Positions 17,614 through 26,295 of a DNA stretch of 64,000 bases are shown here, one piece after another (the first letter of the stretch is position 1; each line of letters begins with the position of its first letter). The stretch is from Hydrogenophaga crassostreae (GTDB lineage: Bacteria; Pseudomonadota; Gammaproteobacteria; Burkholderiales; Burkholderiaceae_C), in assembly GCF_001761385.1 (NCBI RefSeq), contig NZ_CP017476.1:4577501-4641500 (forward strand), given 5' to 3'. Under the pieces are notes generated by a model that saw only the letters and a program-made list of their open reading frames with translations, was not told the DNA's origin and did not search any database. The translations under genes and the position numbers were made by a program.

Positions 17614-19241
17614 CAGCCGCGCGGCTCGGACATCAGCCCTTTGACCACCGCGACCGTGGCCACCAGCAGCACCACCGTGAACGGGAAGCCGGTGGACACG
17701 GCCATGGCCTGCAAAGCCACCAGACCACCGCCCAGAATCAGGGCGATTGCGACCAGCCCCTCAAACAGGCACCAGAACACGCGCTGGGGCGTTGGGGCAT
17801 CGACCTTGCCGCCAGCGGCGATCACGTCGATCACCAGCGAGCCGGAATCTGAAGACGTCACGAAGAACACCACGACCAGCACGATGGCCAGGAAAGAGGT
17901 GATCTGCGCCAGAGGCAGGACATCCAGCATCTGGAAGATCTGCAGCGGCAGCGCCGCTTCAGCCACGGCTTTGTAGCCGTCGGTGACCAGTTGCGTGATC
18001 GCCGTGCCACCAAAAACCGTCATCCACAAGACGCAAGCCAGGGAAGGCACGATCAAAACAGAGACGATGAATTCGCGAACGGTGCGGCCGCGCGAAACAC
18101 GCGCGATGAACATGCCGACGAAAGGTGACCAGCTGATCCACCAGGCCCAGTAGAAGGCGGTCCAGCCCTGGGAGAAGTTGGCGTCTTCGCGACCAAACGG
18201 GTTGGCCAGCGCGGGCAGGTTTTGCGCGTAAGCGCCCAGGTTGCTGAAGAAGCCGGTCATGATGGCCAGCGTGGGGCCAACAACGATCACGAACACCAGC
18301 AACAGGATGGCCAGCACCATGTTGATTTCCGACAGGCGCTTCACGCCCGCGTCGAGACCGGCCAGCACCGAGGTCAGGGCGATCGCGGTGATGCCGATCA
18401 CGAGCACGATTTGCGTGGTGTTGCCCAACGGGATGTCGAACAGGTAGTTGAGGCCGGCAGCGGCTTGCGAGGCGCCCAGACCCAGCGAAGTGGCCAGACC
18501 GAACATGGTCGCCAACACCGCGAGGATGTCGATGATGTGGCCAGGCCAGCCCCAGATGCGCTCACCCAGCAGGGGGTAAAACACCGAGCGGATGGTCAGC
18601 GGCAAACCCTTGTTGAAAGAGAACAGCGCCAGGCCCAAAGCGAGGATGGCGTAGATGGCCCAGGGGTGAAGGCCCCAGTGGAAGATGGTCGCGGCCATGG
18701 CCAGGCGACGCGCGCCCACGGCATCGCCCGCGGCGGCACCCAGCGGCGCCCAGTCGGTGCGAACGCCGTTCTCCACAACGGTCCCGCCCATGGAGCTGCC
18801 GAAATGAGACAGGGGTTCAGACACGCCGTAGAACATGAGACCGATGCCCATGCCCGCGGCAAACAGCATCGAGAACCAGCCGGTGTAGGTGTAGTCGGGC
18901 GTGGCCTTGGTGCCGCCCAGCCTGACCTTGCCCAACGGGGAGATCGCCAGCGCAATACACACCACCACGAAGATGTTGCCCGCAGAGAGGAAGAACCAGT
19001 CGAGGTTGGACGTGAGCCAGCCGCGGATGCTGCCGAACATGGGTTCGGCCTGGGTCTGGAACATCAGCGTCAACACCACAAACGCAATCACTGCCAGGGC
19101 AGAAATCGCGAACACGCGGTTGTGGATGTCAAGCCCGAAGGGGCCGAGGTTCAAGACGATGTTGTCTTGTCCGATTTTGTAATCGGTGCTGATCGGGTTG
19201 ACGTCGCCATCGGGCTTCATCGGATCGTGTTTATCACTCAA
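17613..19241 (-). CDS. BCCT-family betaine/choline/carnitine-type transporter
   Basis: A 542-residue transporter with about twelve membrane helices. BCCT hallmarks are GMGIGLMFYGVSEPL, IFHWGLHPWAIYA and the segment WWISWSPFVGMFIARVSRGRT. The family imports betaine, choline or carnitine with Na+ or H+, or by exchange. The N-terminus is cytoplasmic and hydrophilic. No osmosensory C-terminal tail is evident, since the protein ends soon after the last helix. It heads a three-gene unit with the DUF294 signal protein and the exonuclease. The substrate is not determined. Confidence 0.92.
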   Translation of the reverse strand: MSDKHDPMKPDGDVNPISTDYKIGQDNIVLNLGPFGLDIHNRVFAISALAVIAFVVLTLMFQTQAEPMFGSIRGWLTSNLDWFFLSAGNIFVVVCIALAISPLGKVRLGGTKATPDYTYTGWFSMLFAAGMGIGLMFYGVSEPLSHFGSSMGGTVVENGVRTDWAPLGAAAGDAVGARRLAMAATIFHWGLHPWAIYAILALGLALFSFNKGLPLTIRSVFYPLLGERIWGWPGHIIDILAVLATMFGLATSLGLGASQAAAGLNYLFDIPLGNTTQIVLVIGITAIALTSVLAGLDAGVKRLSEINMVLAILLLVFVIVVGPTLAIMTGFFSNLGAYAQNLPALANPFGREDANFSQGWTAFYWAWWISWSPFVGMFIARVSRGRTVREFIVSVLIVPSLACVLWMTVFGGTAITQLVTDGYKAVAEAALPLQIFQMLDVLPLAQITSFLAIVLVVVFFVTSSDSGSLVIDVIAAGGKVDAPTPQRVFWCLFEGLVAIALILGGGLVALQAMAVSTGFPFTVVLLVATVAVVKGLMSEPRG

Positions 19242-19435
19242 TGGTCTTCTCCTGAACGGTGTCGCACTGCTGACGAAAAAGCAATCGAGGGTCCGAAGAA
19301 CAGCATGAAACCGAGCCCAGCGCCCGATGCGTCAGCAGGGACGGGAGGTTAACACGCATAAGCACCCGCCACCAACACAGCCGCGACAGTGTGCGAGCGC
19401 GGGTCTCCTGCTCGCAGCGATCAAGAGGGCGAAGC

Positions 19436-19459
19436 CTGCCCCCCGCCTTTGGCGGGCAG
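19436..19459 (-). terminator. Possible terminator after the symporter gene
   Basis: CTGCCCGCC AAA GGCGG-GGGCAG reads as a GC-rich hairpin on the minus strand, beginning ten bases after the symporter stop. It has a small bulge and no strong T-run, so it may be a weak or Rho-assisted terminator. The remaining gap up to 19241 holds no gene. Confidence 0.4.
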
Positions 19460-19468
19460 AGCAGCCAA

Positions 19469-20824
19469 TCAGTTGCCTTCTGGCGCAGGCGGGGCAGGTT
19501 CAGCGCGCGCCGTGTGCTGGTCGATCACGCTCGCTGCCACCAGATCGCCGGCCACGTTGAGCGTGGTGCGGCTCATGTCCAGAATGCGGTCCACGCCAAT
19601 GATCAGGGCGATGCCTTCTGCGGGAATGCCCACGGTGCCCAGCATCATGGCAAGAATGACAATGCCGATACCCGGCGTGCCGGGGGACCCGATGGAAGCA
19701 CCGACAGCCAGAACAACCACCAGCAACAGGCCCGACAAGCCCACATCCACCTGGTAGACCTGCGCCAGAAACAGCGTGGCAATGACCTGATACAGCGCGG
19801 TGCCCGCCATGTTGATGGTGGTGCCCAGCGGAATCACAAACCGCGCCACGCCTTGCTGTACGCCCAGTGATTCTTCGGCGGTGCGAATGGTCAGCGGCAT
19901 CACGGCGGCCGAGCTCGAGGTGGAGAACGCGAGCAGCAACACATCGCGGCTGCCGCGCAAAAATGCGAGTGGTGAACGCCGCCTTCCCACCGCATAGAGC
20001 ACCATCAGGAATCCGAAAGCCAGCAGCAGGGCGCCGAGCACCGTGAGCACGTAAACCCCCATGCCCAGCAGCGCATCCAGTCCCATGCGTGCGGTGAGTT
20101 GCGTCATCAAACCAAACACCGCCGCCGGCACCAGGTACATCGCCCAGCGCACCACCACCATGCTCACCTCCTGCACGGCACCCAGCAGATCCACAAGCGG
20201 TTTGGCCAGCCTGCTGTCCATCGTGACCAGGGCCACTCCCACGAAGATGGCGAATACCACCACCTGCAGCATGTTTTGTTCGACACTGGCCTGCAGCGGG
20301 TTGGTGGGCACGATGCGCACGATCTGCGAAGGCAGCGTCGACAGTGAAGGTGGCACCGATGTGGCCTGTGCAGCCGTGGCCGTGGCGGTAGGCAACTCAG
20401 CACCCTGAAGGTAGCTGCCAGGCTGCACCGCCAGGGCGATCACCAGGCCGATCACGGCAGCCACCACCGTGGTGAAGAGAAAGAACAGGCCGGTGCGCAA
20501 ACCCATGCTGCGCAACTGTTGCATGTCGCGTGAGCTGGTCATGCCCAGAATGATGGAGGCGACCACCAGTGGTATCACGATCATCTGCACCATCGCCAGG
20601 AACAGGTAGCCGGGCATTGCCAGCCAGTTGCTCACCACCTGTGCCGTCGCGTAAGACAGCCAGCCACCCGTCGGGCCGATGGCAACCCCTGTCGCTACGC
20701 CAGCGGCCATGGCGAACAACACCTGCAGCCACAGCCGGGCCCGCACAAAACCGCTCAGGCGCATTGCGAGGCGGCCAATCGAAGGTTCGGTTGTGATGGG
20801 AATGGGGAAAGAAAACACAGGCAA
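19469..20824 (-). CDS. Dicarboxylate/amino-acid:cation symporter (DAACS family)
   Basis: A 451-residue GltP/DctA-type symporter. The Ser-rich hairpin is FSTSSSAAVMP and the TM8 motif is DMSRTTLNVAGDLVA, retaining the Asp, Arg and Asn residues that bind substrate and Na+. The TM7 NMDGT motif is here NMAGT (Ala340), replacing an Asp that contributes to a Na+ site in GltPh. A PTATATAAQATS stretch near residue 150 is an extra low-complexity loop. The start at 20824 is uncertain; ATG at 20764 is also possible. It is a single gene between the BCCT unit and cytochrome b561. Confidence 0.9.
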   Translation of the reverse strand: MPVFSFPIPITTEPSIGRLAMRLSGFVRARLWLQVLFAMAAGVATGVAIGPTGGWLSYATAQVVSNWLAMPGYLFLAMVQMIVIPLVVASIILGMTSSRDMQQLRSMGLRTGLFFLFTTVVAAVIGLVIALAVQPGSYLQGAELPTATATAAQATSVPPSLSTLPSQIVRIVPTNPLQASVEQNMLQVVVFAIFVGVALVTMDSRLAKPLVDLLGAVQEVSMVVVRWAMYLVPAAVFGLMTQLTARMGLDALLGMGVYVLTVLGALLLAFGFLMVLYAVGRRRSPLAFLRGSRDVLLLAFSTSSSAAVMPLTIRTAEESLGVQQGVARFVIPLGTTINMAGTALYQVIATLFLAQVYQVDVGLSGLLLVVVLAVGASIGSPGTPGIGIVILAMMLGTVGIPAEGIALIIGVDRILDMSRTTLNVAGDLVAASVIDQHTARAEPAPPAPEGN

Positions 20825-20984
20825 CTCCGTCGCCCCGCCAAAACAACGGGGTTATGAAGTCAGGATAGCAAGCCGTGGCTGTTGGCCCATTGATCTTCGA
20901 CAGAATCGAGTGCTTCTGCCTTGTGTTCAAGTCGCCACGAACCGCCTCGGGCCGGCTGGCAAAGAGGCCACACAGCCAACCCCT

Positions 20985-21554
20985 TCAACGAGGCTTGAGC
21001 CAGGGGACCATGGACACCAAAACACCGTCTTTGAGTTTGACGTGGTGAGCAATGGCCGCCAGGGCGTGCAGCCCGGCCAGCCAGATGATGGCGTCGCCCA
21101 TCAGGCTGTGCACCTCGCCCCAGTTGGTCAGCGAAGCCAGCCCGCTGTTGGCGATGAACCCCAACTGCTCAATCCGAAAGCCCCCCAGCAGCGTCAGTGG
21201 AGCGCCCTCGCTGCCCAGCGTCAGCAGTGCGGTGATGGGCGTGATCAGCAACAGGCCCCACAAACCCGCATGCCCCAGCTTGCTGGCCAGGCACAAGGGG
21301 CCAGACATCGCCACCTGCGGTGCAGCGGGCCGCACCGCAGTCCAGAGCAGTCGCAGCACAGTGAGCGAAAAAATCAGCATGCCGAGTGACTCATGCCACA
21401 CGATATCGGCGTGGGTTCCGGGATCAATCCCTTGTCGCAACAGGCGCCCAAATCCACCGGGGCCCAGAATGAAGGCGGCAAGCACGGCAATGGCCGTGAG
21501 CCAGTGGAAGGCCATGCTGAGTGGGTCGTAACGGGTTGAAGGGTTTCTGGACAT
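20985..21554 (-). CDS. Cytochrome b561-type membrane protein
   Basis: A 189-residue four-helix membrane cytochrome. Candidate haem-ligand histidines lie in MAFHWLTA, VWHESLGM and GLHALAAIAHH, the usual positions for bacterial CybB/YceJ-like proteins. It would shuttle electrons between quinone and a periplasmic or membrane partner. The ATG at 21554 (MSRNPSTRYDPLS) matches family starts; an upstream in-frame ATG at 21578 is less likely. The metallo-hydrolase gene lies 87 bases upstream in the same direction and the two may be co-transcribed. Confidence 0.88.
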   Translation of the reverse strand: MSRNPSTRYDPLSMAFHWLTAIAVLAAFILGPGGFGRLLRQGIDPGTHADIVWHESLGMLIFSLTVLRLLWTAVRPAAPQVAMSGPLCLASKLGHAGLWGLLLITPITALLTLGSEGAPLTLLGGFRIEQLGFIANSGLASLTNWGEVHSLMGDAIIWLAGLHALAAIAHHVKLKDGVLVSMVPWLKPR

Positions 21555-21641
21555 GGTGGCGCCGTTGATCAAGCGCATTCTGGGCCAGGCGGGTTAAGCC
21601 AAACTGAAGCCAGCTCACCCGTCCTCTTCAGCAAAGCGCGA

Positions 21642-22775
21642 TCAATCCAGCGGCCAGGGAAGATCGCTGGTTGAGCGCTCGGCCGTCTGCGCTTCGACCT
21701 CTTCCCTGGGTTGAGGGCCAGCACTTTTTTTGTCTACGCCGCGCCACCAGGCCTGCGCAGTGCGCTGCTCTTTCGGCTCCACCGACTCACCCAGGCGGGG
21801 CAACAACAACACATCGCGTGAAGGCGCGTGGGCCAGCAGGGTTTCAACCGGCTCGTCCCAGGCGTGCATGGCCAGACTGAAGGTGCCCCAGTGCACCGGC
21901 AGGAAAGCACCGCCGCCGAGCAGGCCATGGGCCTTGAGCGCATTCAGCGGGCCCAGGTGGATATCGCCCCAGGCGGGATGAAAAGCACCCACCTCCAGCA
22001 TCACCAGATCAAACGGACCCAGCCGCTCGCGGATCGCGGCGTATTCGGCGGTCAGTCCGGTGTCGCCACTGAAAAACACCGCATGGCGTTCGCTGCGCAT
22101 GACCATGGATGACCACAGCGTGGCATTGCGGTCTTTCAGGCCGCGGCCTGAAAAGTGCTGCGATGGTGCGGCCGTGATGCTCAGGCCCGTACCGGGCACC
22201 CGGTGGGTTTCCCACCAGTCCAGCTCGGTGATGCGTTCGGGTGTCACGCCCCAGGCCTGCAAATGGGCGCCAACGCCCAATGAGGTCACAAACGGCACCT
22301 GGCTGTTTTTCGCGAGCGCGCGGATCGTGGGGTAGTCCAGATGGTCGTAGTGGTCATGCGAAATCACGACCACATCCACCTCGGGCATTTCCCGCAAGCG
22401 CAGTGGCACGGGTTGGAACCGCTTGGGTCCGATCAAACGAAACGGCGAAGCGCGGGTGCCCCACACGGGGTCCGTCAAGACCTTGAAACCGTCCATTTCC
22501 AGCAATACGGTGGAATGGCCCAGCCAGGTGGCGCGCAGACCACTGGCAGGCGCCCTCTCCCAGGCAACACGCGGGTCCTTTGACGGCAGCGGCGACTCCG
22601 GTGTGCGGCGCTCACCACCCATCAAAAACTCTTTCGCCGACGGCATGGCCACCGAAGGATCACGCAGACCCTGGGCAACGGGAAACAGGTTGCGAAAGCC
22701 CCCATCGCGCCACAGCGGCGATGCGCGCATGCGCTCCAGTCGCAAGCCCTCAGCGCGTTTTCCCAATGATTTCAT
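21642..22775 (-). CDS. MBL-fold metallo-hydrolase, NAPE-PLD/UlaG-like
   Basis: A 377-residue metallo-beta-lactamase-fold enzyme. The zinc motif is SHDHYDHLDYPT (HxHxDH), with further ligands in the FSGDTG segment and VHWGTF. The WLGHSTVLLEMDG strand and AAPSQHFSGRG are typical of NAPE-PLD-like bacterial proteins, which often act on phospholipid-derived substrates. There is no signal peptide, so it is cytoplasmic. The C-terminal 40 residues are polar and low in conservation. Confidence 0.87.
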   Translation of the reverse strand: MKSLGKRAEGLRLERMRASPLWRDGGFRNLFPVAQGLRDPSVAMPSAKEFLMGGERRTPESPLPSKDPRVAWERAPASGLRATWLGHSTVLLEMDGFKVLTDPVWGTRASPFRLIGPKRFQPVPLRLREMPEVDVVVISHDHYDHLDYPTIRALAKNSQVPFVTSLGVGAHLQAWGVTPERITELDWWETHRVPGTGLSITAAPSQHFSGRGLKDRNATLWSSMVMRSERHAVFFSGDTGLTAEYAAIRERLGPFDLVMLEVGAFHPAWGDIHLGPLNALKAHGLLGGGAFLPVHWGTFSLAMHAWDEPVETLLAHAPSRDVLLLPRLGESVEPKEQRTAQAWWRGVDKKSAGPQPREEVEAQTAERSTSDLPWPLD

Positions 22776-22854
22776 GACAAACCTCGTCGGTTGCAGCGCC
22801 TTGCGAGTTGACCCAGTCTAAGGCGGGGCAGCGGGGTACGCACGACACCATCTG

Positions 22855-24144
22855 TCAATCCCCTATGGCATCGATGCGCCGCAGCAGCCAGCGCCTTTCA
22901 GGCTCGTTGCGGGTCATTGCCGCTGCGCGCGCATAGGCCGCCCGGGCCTGCGCGCCTCGCCCCAGCTTTTCCAGCAGGTCGCCCTGCACCGACGGCAGCC
23001 ACGGGTAATGCTGCAAGGTTTTGTCGCACAGCAACGGCTCCAGAATCACCAGCCCGGCCGCCGGACCTTCCGCCAACCCGACCGCGACCGCGCGATTGAG
23101 TTCGACCACGGGTGAAGGCGCCACCCGCATGAGTGCGCCATAGAGCGCTGCGATACGGGGCCAGTCGGTGTCATCCGCATGAACGGCGCGCGCGTGACAG
23201 GCGGCGATGCTTGCCTGCAAGCAGTAGCTGCCATCGGGCTGTCCCAAGGCCTGCGCCTGTTCAAGCGCACACAAGCCGCGTTGAATCAAACGCTGGTCCC
23301 AGCACGTTCGGTTCTGCGCGGCCAACAACACCAGGTTGCCCTCGTCATCGGTGCGCGCCGGTGTGCGCGAAGCCTGTATGGCCATCAGTGCCACCAACCC
23401 ATGCACCTCGGGCTGATCAGGTGCGATCTCAGACAAAAGCTGCCCAAGACGAAGCGCTTCGTCGCACAAGGCGGGGCGCATCCAGTCTGCGCCACTGGTG
23501 GCGGTATAGCCTTCATTGAAGATCAGGTAAACGACCTCCAGCACCGCGCCCAGACGCCGCTTGAGTTCATCGCCCTTGGGCACCTCAAACGGCACCTGCG
23601 CCTGGGCCAGCGCCCGCTTGGCTCGAACGATGCGCTGCGCCAGGGTGGCCTCGCTTGTCAGGCATGCGCGGGCGATCTCCGCGGTGGTCATGCCACCCAG
23701 CAGCTTGAGGGTCAGGGCGACACGCGCTTCGGTCGCCAGCACCGGGTGGCAGGCCGCAAAAATCAACCGCAACAGGTCATCGCCGATGGCCGCGTTTTCG
23801 CGTGCTTCGTCAAGGCCATCACTGAAGTCGGGCACCACATGGACATTCATGGCTTGTAGGTCGCTGGCCAGATCCCCGTGTCTCGCATCGGCCATCTGCC
23901 TGTGGCGCAGGTGGTCGAGGGCACGGTGCTTCGCGGTGGTCATCAGCCAGGCGGCGGGATTCTGCGGCAGGCCATCGCTGGGCCAATGTTCCAGCGCTGC
24001 GATCAGTGCGTCTTGCGCCAGGTCTTCGGCCACGCCGATATCGCGCACATAGCGCGCCACGGTCGCGACGATGCGGGCCGACTCTTTGCGCCAGACCGCA
24101 GCGAGGCAAGCATGGACAGTGGGGTGGTCAACAACAGTGTTCAC
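22855..24144 (-). CDS. ECF42-type RNA polymerase sigma factor with C-terminal extension
   Basis: A 429-residue sigma-70-family factor. Region 2 holds VAEDLAQDALIAALEHWP and the core segment NPAAWLMTTAKHRALDHLRHR. Region 4 is TLKLLGGMTTAEIARACLTSEATLAQRIVRAKRAL. After it come about 230 residues of helical repeat-like sequence (VVYLIFNEGY onward), matching the DUF6596/TPR-like extension of the ECF42 group. This group is genomically linked to DGPF (YCII) proteins, and one lies in this cluster. No anti-sigma factor is present, as is normal for ECF42. It ends the cluster rather than heading it. Confidence 0.9.
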   Translation of the reverse strand: MNTVVDHPTVHACLAAVWRKESARIVATVARYVRDIGVAEDLAQDALIAALEHWPSDGLPQNPAAWLMTTAKHRALDHLRHRQMADARHGDLASDLQAMNVHVVPDFSDGLDEARENAAIGDDLLRLIFAACHPVLATEARVALTLKLLGGMTTAEIARACLTSEATLAQRIVRAKRALAQAQVPFEVPKGDELKRRLGAVLEVVYLIFNEGYTATSGADWMRPALCDEALRLGQLLSEIAPDQPEVHGLVALMAIQASRTPARTDDEGNLVLLAAQNRTCWDQRLIQRGLCALEQAQALGQPDGSYCLQASIAACHARAVHADDTDWPRIAALYGALMRVAPSPVVELNRAVAVGLAEGPAAGLVILEPLLCDKTLQHYPWLPSVQGDLLEKLGRGAQARAAYARAAAMTRNEPERRWLLRRIDAIGD

Positions 24145-24168
24145 ACAACGGGTTTTACACCCGCGCGC

Positions 24169-24579
24169 TCACATCTGCGCAGGCGCAGCGGTCTCATCCA
24201 TCCAGAACACCTCCCACTGGTGGCCATCGAGATCGGCAAACCCGTGCTGGTACATGAATCCATGGTCCACAGGCGCGTTGGGCGTGGTGGCGCCCGCAGC
24301 GATCGCCTTGGCCATCACGGCCTCGACCTCCGCCCGGCTGTCGAGCGAAAGGGCGATCAGCACCTCGGTGCTCTGGTGGGCATCGCTGATCGGTTTTTTG
24401 GTGAACCCCTGAAAAAAGGGCTCCACCAGCAGCATGGCAAAAAAGTTCTCACCTATCTCCAGGCAGGCACCCTGCTCGTTGGTAAACCGTGGATTGAAAT
24501 TGAGGCCCAGGGCTGTGAAAAAAGCCTTGGAACGGACCATGTCCTTGATGGGCAGGTTGACAAAGATCTGGCGAAACAT
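24169..24579 (-). CDS. VOC-family (glyoxalase-like) protein
   Basis: A 136-residue vicinal-oxygen-chelate protein of the glyoxalase/bleomycin-resistance fold. It opens with MFRQIFVNLPIKDMVRSKAFF, has the second beta-alpha module near residue 70, and ends with FADLDGHQWEVFWMDE, typical of the family. The ATG at 24579 has an AAGGAG site six bases upstream. The reading frame continues upstream without a stop into the remnant of an SRPBCC gene, so a longer fused product is formally possible. The substrate is unknown. Confidence 0.86.
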   Translation of the reverse strand: MFRQIFVNLPIKDMVRSKAFFTALGLNFNPRFTNEQGACLEIGENFFAMLLVEPFFQGFTKKPISDAHQSTEVLIALSLDSRAEVEAVMAKAIAAGATTPNAPVDHGFMYQHGFADLDGHQWEVFWMDETAAPAQM

Positions 24580-24857
24580 GAATGACTCCTTGGTGGGTTG
24601 TTGCGGTTTCTCGGCGAGCACCTTCAAATTGGCCAGCCCCGCTTCAAAATCTTTGCCAATCATCTGGTCCATGTTGATGAAGATGCCAGCCAGCTTGGGC
24701 AGGAAGCTGCTGGGGCCGTGCACGGCCCAGGTGACGCGGGTGACGCCTTTGCCCACGGGCTAGTGCGTGAAATCGACAGTGTTGTGTCCTTCGAGGGGCT
24801 CCTTCATGTCGAGCGGCATGGACACGAGCGACGTTCGATAAGAACCCGGGCTGACGC
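24580..24857 (-). pseudogene. Truncated SRPBCC (START-like) gene remnant with in-frame stop
   Basis: Read on the minus strand, this stretch encodes the C-terminal part of an SRPBCC polyketide-cyclase-like protein: SLVSMPLDMKEPLEGHNTVDF, a TAG stop at about 24760, then VTRVTWAVHGPSSF and GIFINMDQMIGKDFEAGLANL. These match the family's usual second half. The first 80-100 residues are missing because the preceding VOC gene ends at 24858. The tail lost its own stop and runs in frame into the next VOC gene. A deletion plus a nonsense change explains this. Confidence 0.72.
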
Positions 24858-25271
24858 TCAGGCCGTCGGCGCCATCATGCTGTTGCGGTTGCCCTCGGTG
24901 TCCACAAAAGACACATAACGCCCAATGCCCGGAATGTCCATGGGTTCGCCCAGGATCTCGCCGCCTGCGGCGGTGACACGGGCCATGGCGACCTCGATGT
25001 CGTCCACATCGATCACCACCGAGGGGTGTTGCATGGGCCAGTCGGCCTTGAAGGGGAACAGGCCACCGTTGATGGCCCCTGGCGCCGCCTGGGGTGGCAT
25101 GTTGGCGCGCTCACCCGGCAACGCGGTGGTCACCAGCAGATAGTCGCCCATCTCCGGCCCGAGGTTTTGATGGGTCCAGCCAAATGCGGCCGCATAAAAG
25201 CGGGCGGCACGATCGGCATCTTTGTAAGGCATTTCAAAATGCATCACGGCACACATCGGAACGTTGGACAT
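24858..25271 (-). CDS. VOC-family protein
   Basis: A 137-residue VOC protein. The N-terminal HFEMPYKDADRAARFYAAAFGW and the C-terminal YVSFVDTEGNRNSMM are characteristic of the glyoxalase-like subfamily found near DGPF and ECF sigma genes. The two halves are the paired beta-alpha-beta-beta-beta modules. The metal-ligand pattern cannot be judged by eye with certainty. It is separated by 42 bases from the upstream PhnB-like gene. Confidence 0.88.
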   Translation of the reverse strand: MSNVPMCAVMHFEMPYKDADRAARFYAAAFGWTHQNLGPEMGDYLLVTTALPGERANMPPQAAPGAINGGLFPFKADWPMQHPSVVIDVDDIEVAMARVTAAGGEILGEPMDIPGIGRYVSFVDTEGNRNSMMAPTA

Positions 25272-25313
25272 GGTGTCTCCTTCGACGGGTTGGGGTTGGG
25301 GTTGGGGTTGGAA

Positions 25314-25814
25314 TCAGGCTTGGGAAAAGGCACGCTGCAGCGTGGCGATATCGAGTTTTTTCATGCCCATCATGGCGGCCATGAGCCGCTGCTTTCCCGG
25401 GGTATCGGGCGTTGGCAACAAATCCACCATGAGCTGCGGCACGATCTGCCAGGACAGGCCAAACCGGTCGGTGAGCCAGCCGCACTGACCTTGTGCCGGG
25501 TCGTCGGCCAGGGCGCTCCAGTAGTGATCCATTTCCGCCTGGGTCTGGCAGATCACCATGAACGACACCGCGGGATTGAATGGAAACGCGGCACCACCGT
25601 TGAGCGCCGTCCATGGCTGGCCATTGAGCTCGAAGCCCACGGTGAGCACGGTGCCCTCGGGCATGGGGGCGTTGGCGCCGTAGTGCGTGATGGTGCCCAT
25701 GCGCGAATTGGGAAACACCGAGGTGTAGAAACGGGCAGCTTCTTCTGCCTGGAAATCGAACCACAGGCAGGGCTGGACAGGGGCGTTCAGGATCATGGTC
25801 GAGGGCTTTTTCAT
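25314..25814 (-). CDS. PhnB-like VOC protein
   Basis: A 166-residue protein of the PhnB/3-demethylubiquinone methyltransferase-like VOC subfamily. Markers are CLWFDFQAEEAARFYTSVF, the GGAAFPFNPAVSF segment and DRFGLSWQIVP near residue 115. The ATG at 25814 overlaps the stop of the DUF1428 gene, so the two are translationally coupled. The ubiquinone annotation carried by this family is misleading; function is unknown. Confidence 0.89.
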   Translation of the reverse strand: MKKPSTMILNAPVQPCLWFDFQAEEAARFYTSVFPNSRMGTITHYGANAPMPEGTVLTVGFELNGQPWTALNGGAAFPFNPAVSFMVICQTQAEMDHYWSALADDPAQGQCGWLTDRFGLSWQIVPQLMVDLLPTPDTPGKQRLMAAMMGMKKLDIATLQRAFSQA

Positions 25815-26161
25815 GTTTCCACAACCGTCTGGAATCCGCCAAAAATCATGCGCTTGCCATCAAATGGCATATCACCCATCGCGGCCAGGCGCGCGTCTTT
25901 CATGAAGGCGGCCATTCCCACCTCACGCACCGCTTTCGAGGGCCAGGTGATCCAGGAAAACACCACTGTCTCGCCCTCCTTGCACTGCACGGCCAAAGGG
26001 AAAGAAGTGAGCTTGCCCGGCGGCACATCCTCGCCCCAGCACTCCACCACCCCGGTGGCGCCATGCTCGCGAAGAATCACCGCTGCTTCCTGTGCATAGC
26101 GCACATAGACATCCTTCTTGGCCAGCGCCACGGGCACCACAAATCCATCAACATAGTTCAT
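25811..26161 (-). CDS. DUF1428-family protein
   Basis: A 116-residue protein opening MNYVDGFVVPVALAKKDVY, the usual DUF1428 start, and containing ECWGEDVPPGKLTSFPLAV and the FSWITWPSK segment. The family has an alpha-beta barrel-like fold related to the DGPF and EthD proteins; its function is unknown. The ATG at 26161 is chosen by family match and a GGAGAAA site upstream; an in-frame extension to 26239 lacks similarity. A sigma-type promoter candidate lies about 80 bases upstream. Confidence 0.87.
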   Translation of the reverse strand: MNYVDGFVVPVALAKKDVYVRYAQEAAVILREHGATGVVECWGEDVPPGKLTSFPLAVQCKEGETVVFSWITWPSKAVREVGMAAFMKDARLAAMGDMPFDGKRMIFGGFQTVVET

Positions 26162-26242
26162 GCGTTTCTCCTGACGACCCTGGAGGTTGGCGCAGGCGCC
26201 TCCCGCCATCGCCGCCGACCCCTTTCGGGGGGTTCGCATACA

Positions 26243-26270
26243 CGACGAAACAGCCGGTGCGATTTCGACA
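26243..26270 (-). promoter_or_regulatory. Candidate ECF42 promoter (TGTCGA-N17-CGTC)
   Basis: On the minus strand TGTCGA (26270-26265) is followed by 17 bases and CGTCG (26247-26243). As I recall, the reported ECF42 promoter has TGTCGA at -35 and CGA/TC at -10. Transcription would begin near 26235 and read into DUF1428, the VOC genes and the sigma factor itself. The match is by eye; no second copy was found upstream of the DGPF gene. Confidence 0.5.
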
Positions 26271-26295
26271 CGTCCGGACCTGGGAGAAACCCGAA

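Noticed and set aside
15742..17976. A 744-codon plus-strand frame
   Set aside because: It lies antisense to the DUF294 and BCCT genes, which have strong family motifs. High GC removes stops on the opposite strand.
26162..26295. A short palindrome (CCCCTTTCGGGGGG) as another post-stop element
   Set aside because: It lies near a stop but lacks the GCGAAGC segment and is 50 bases from the DGPF stop; similarity is too weak.
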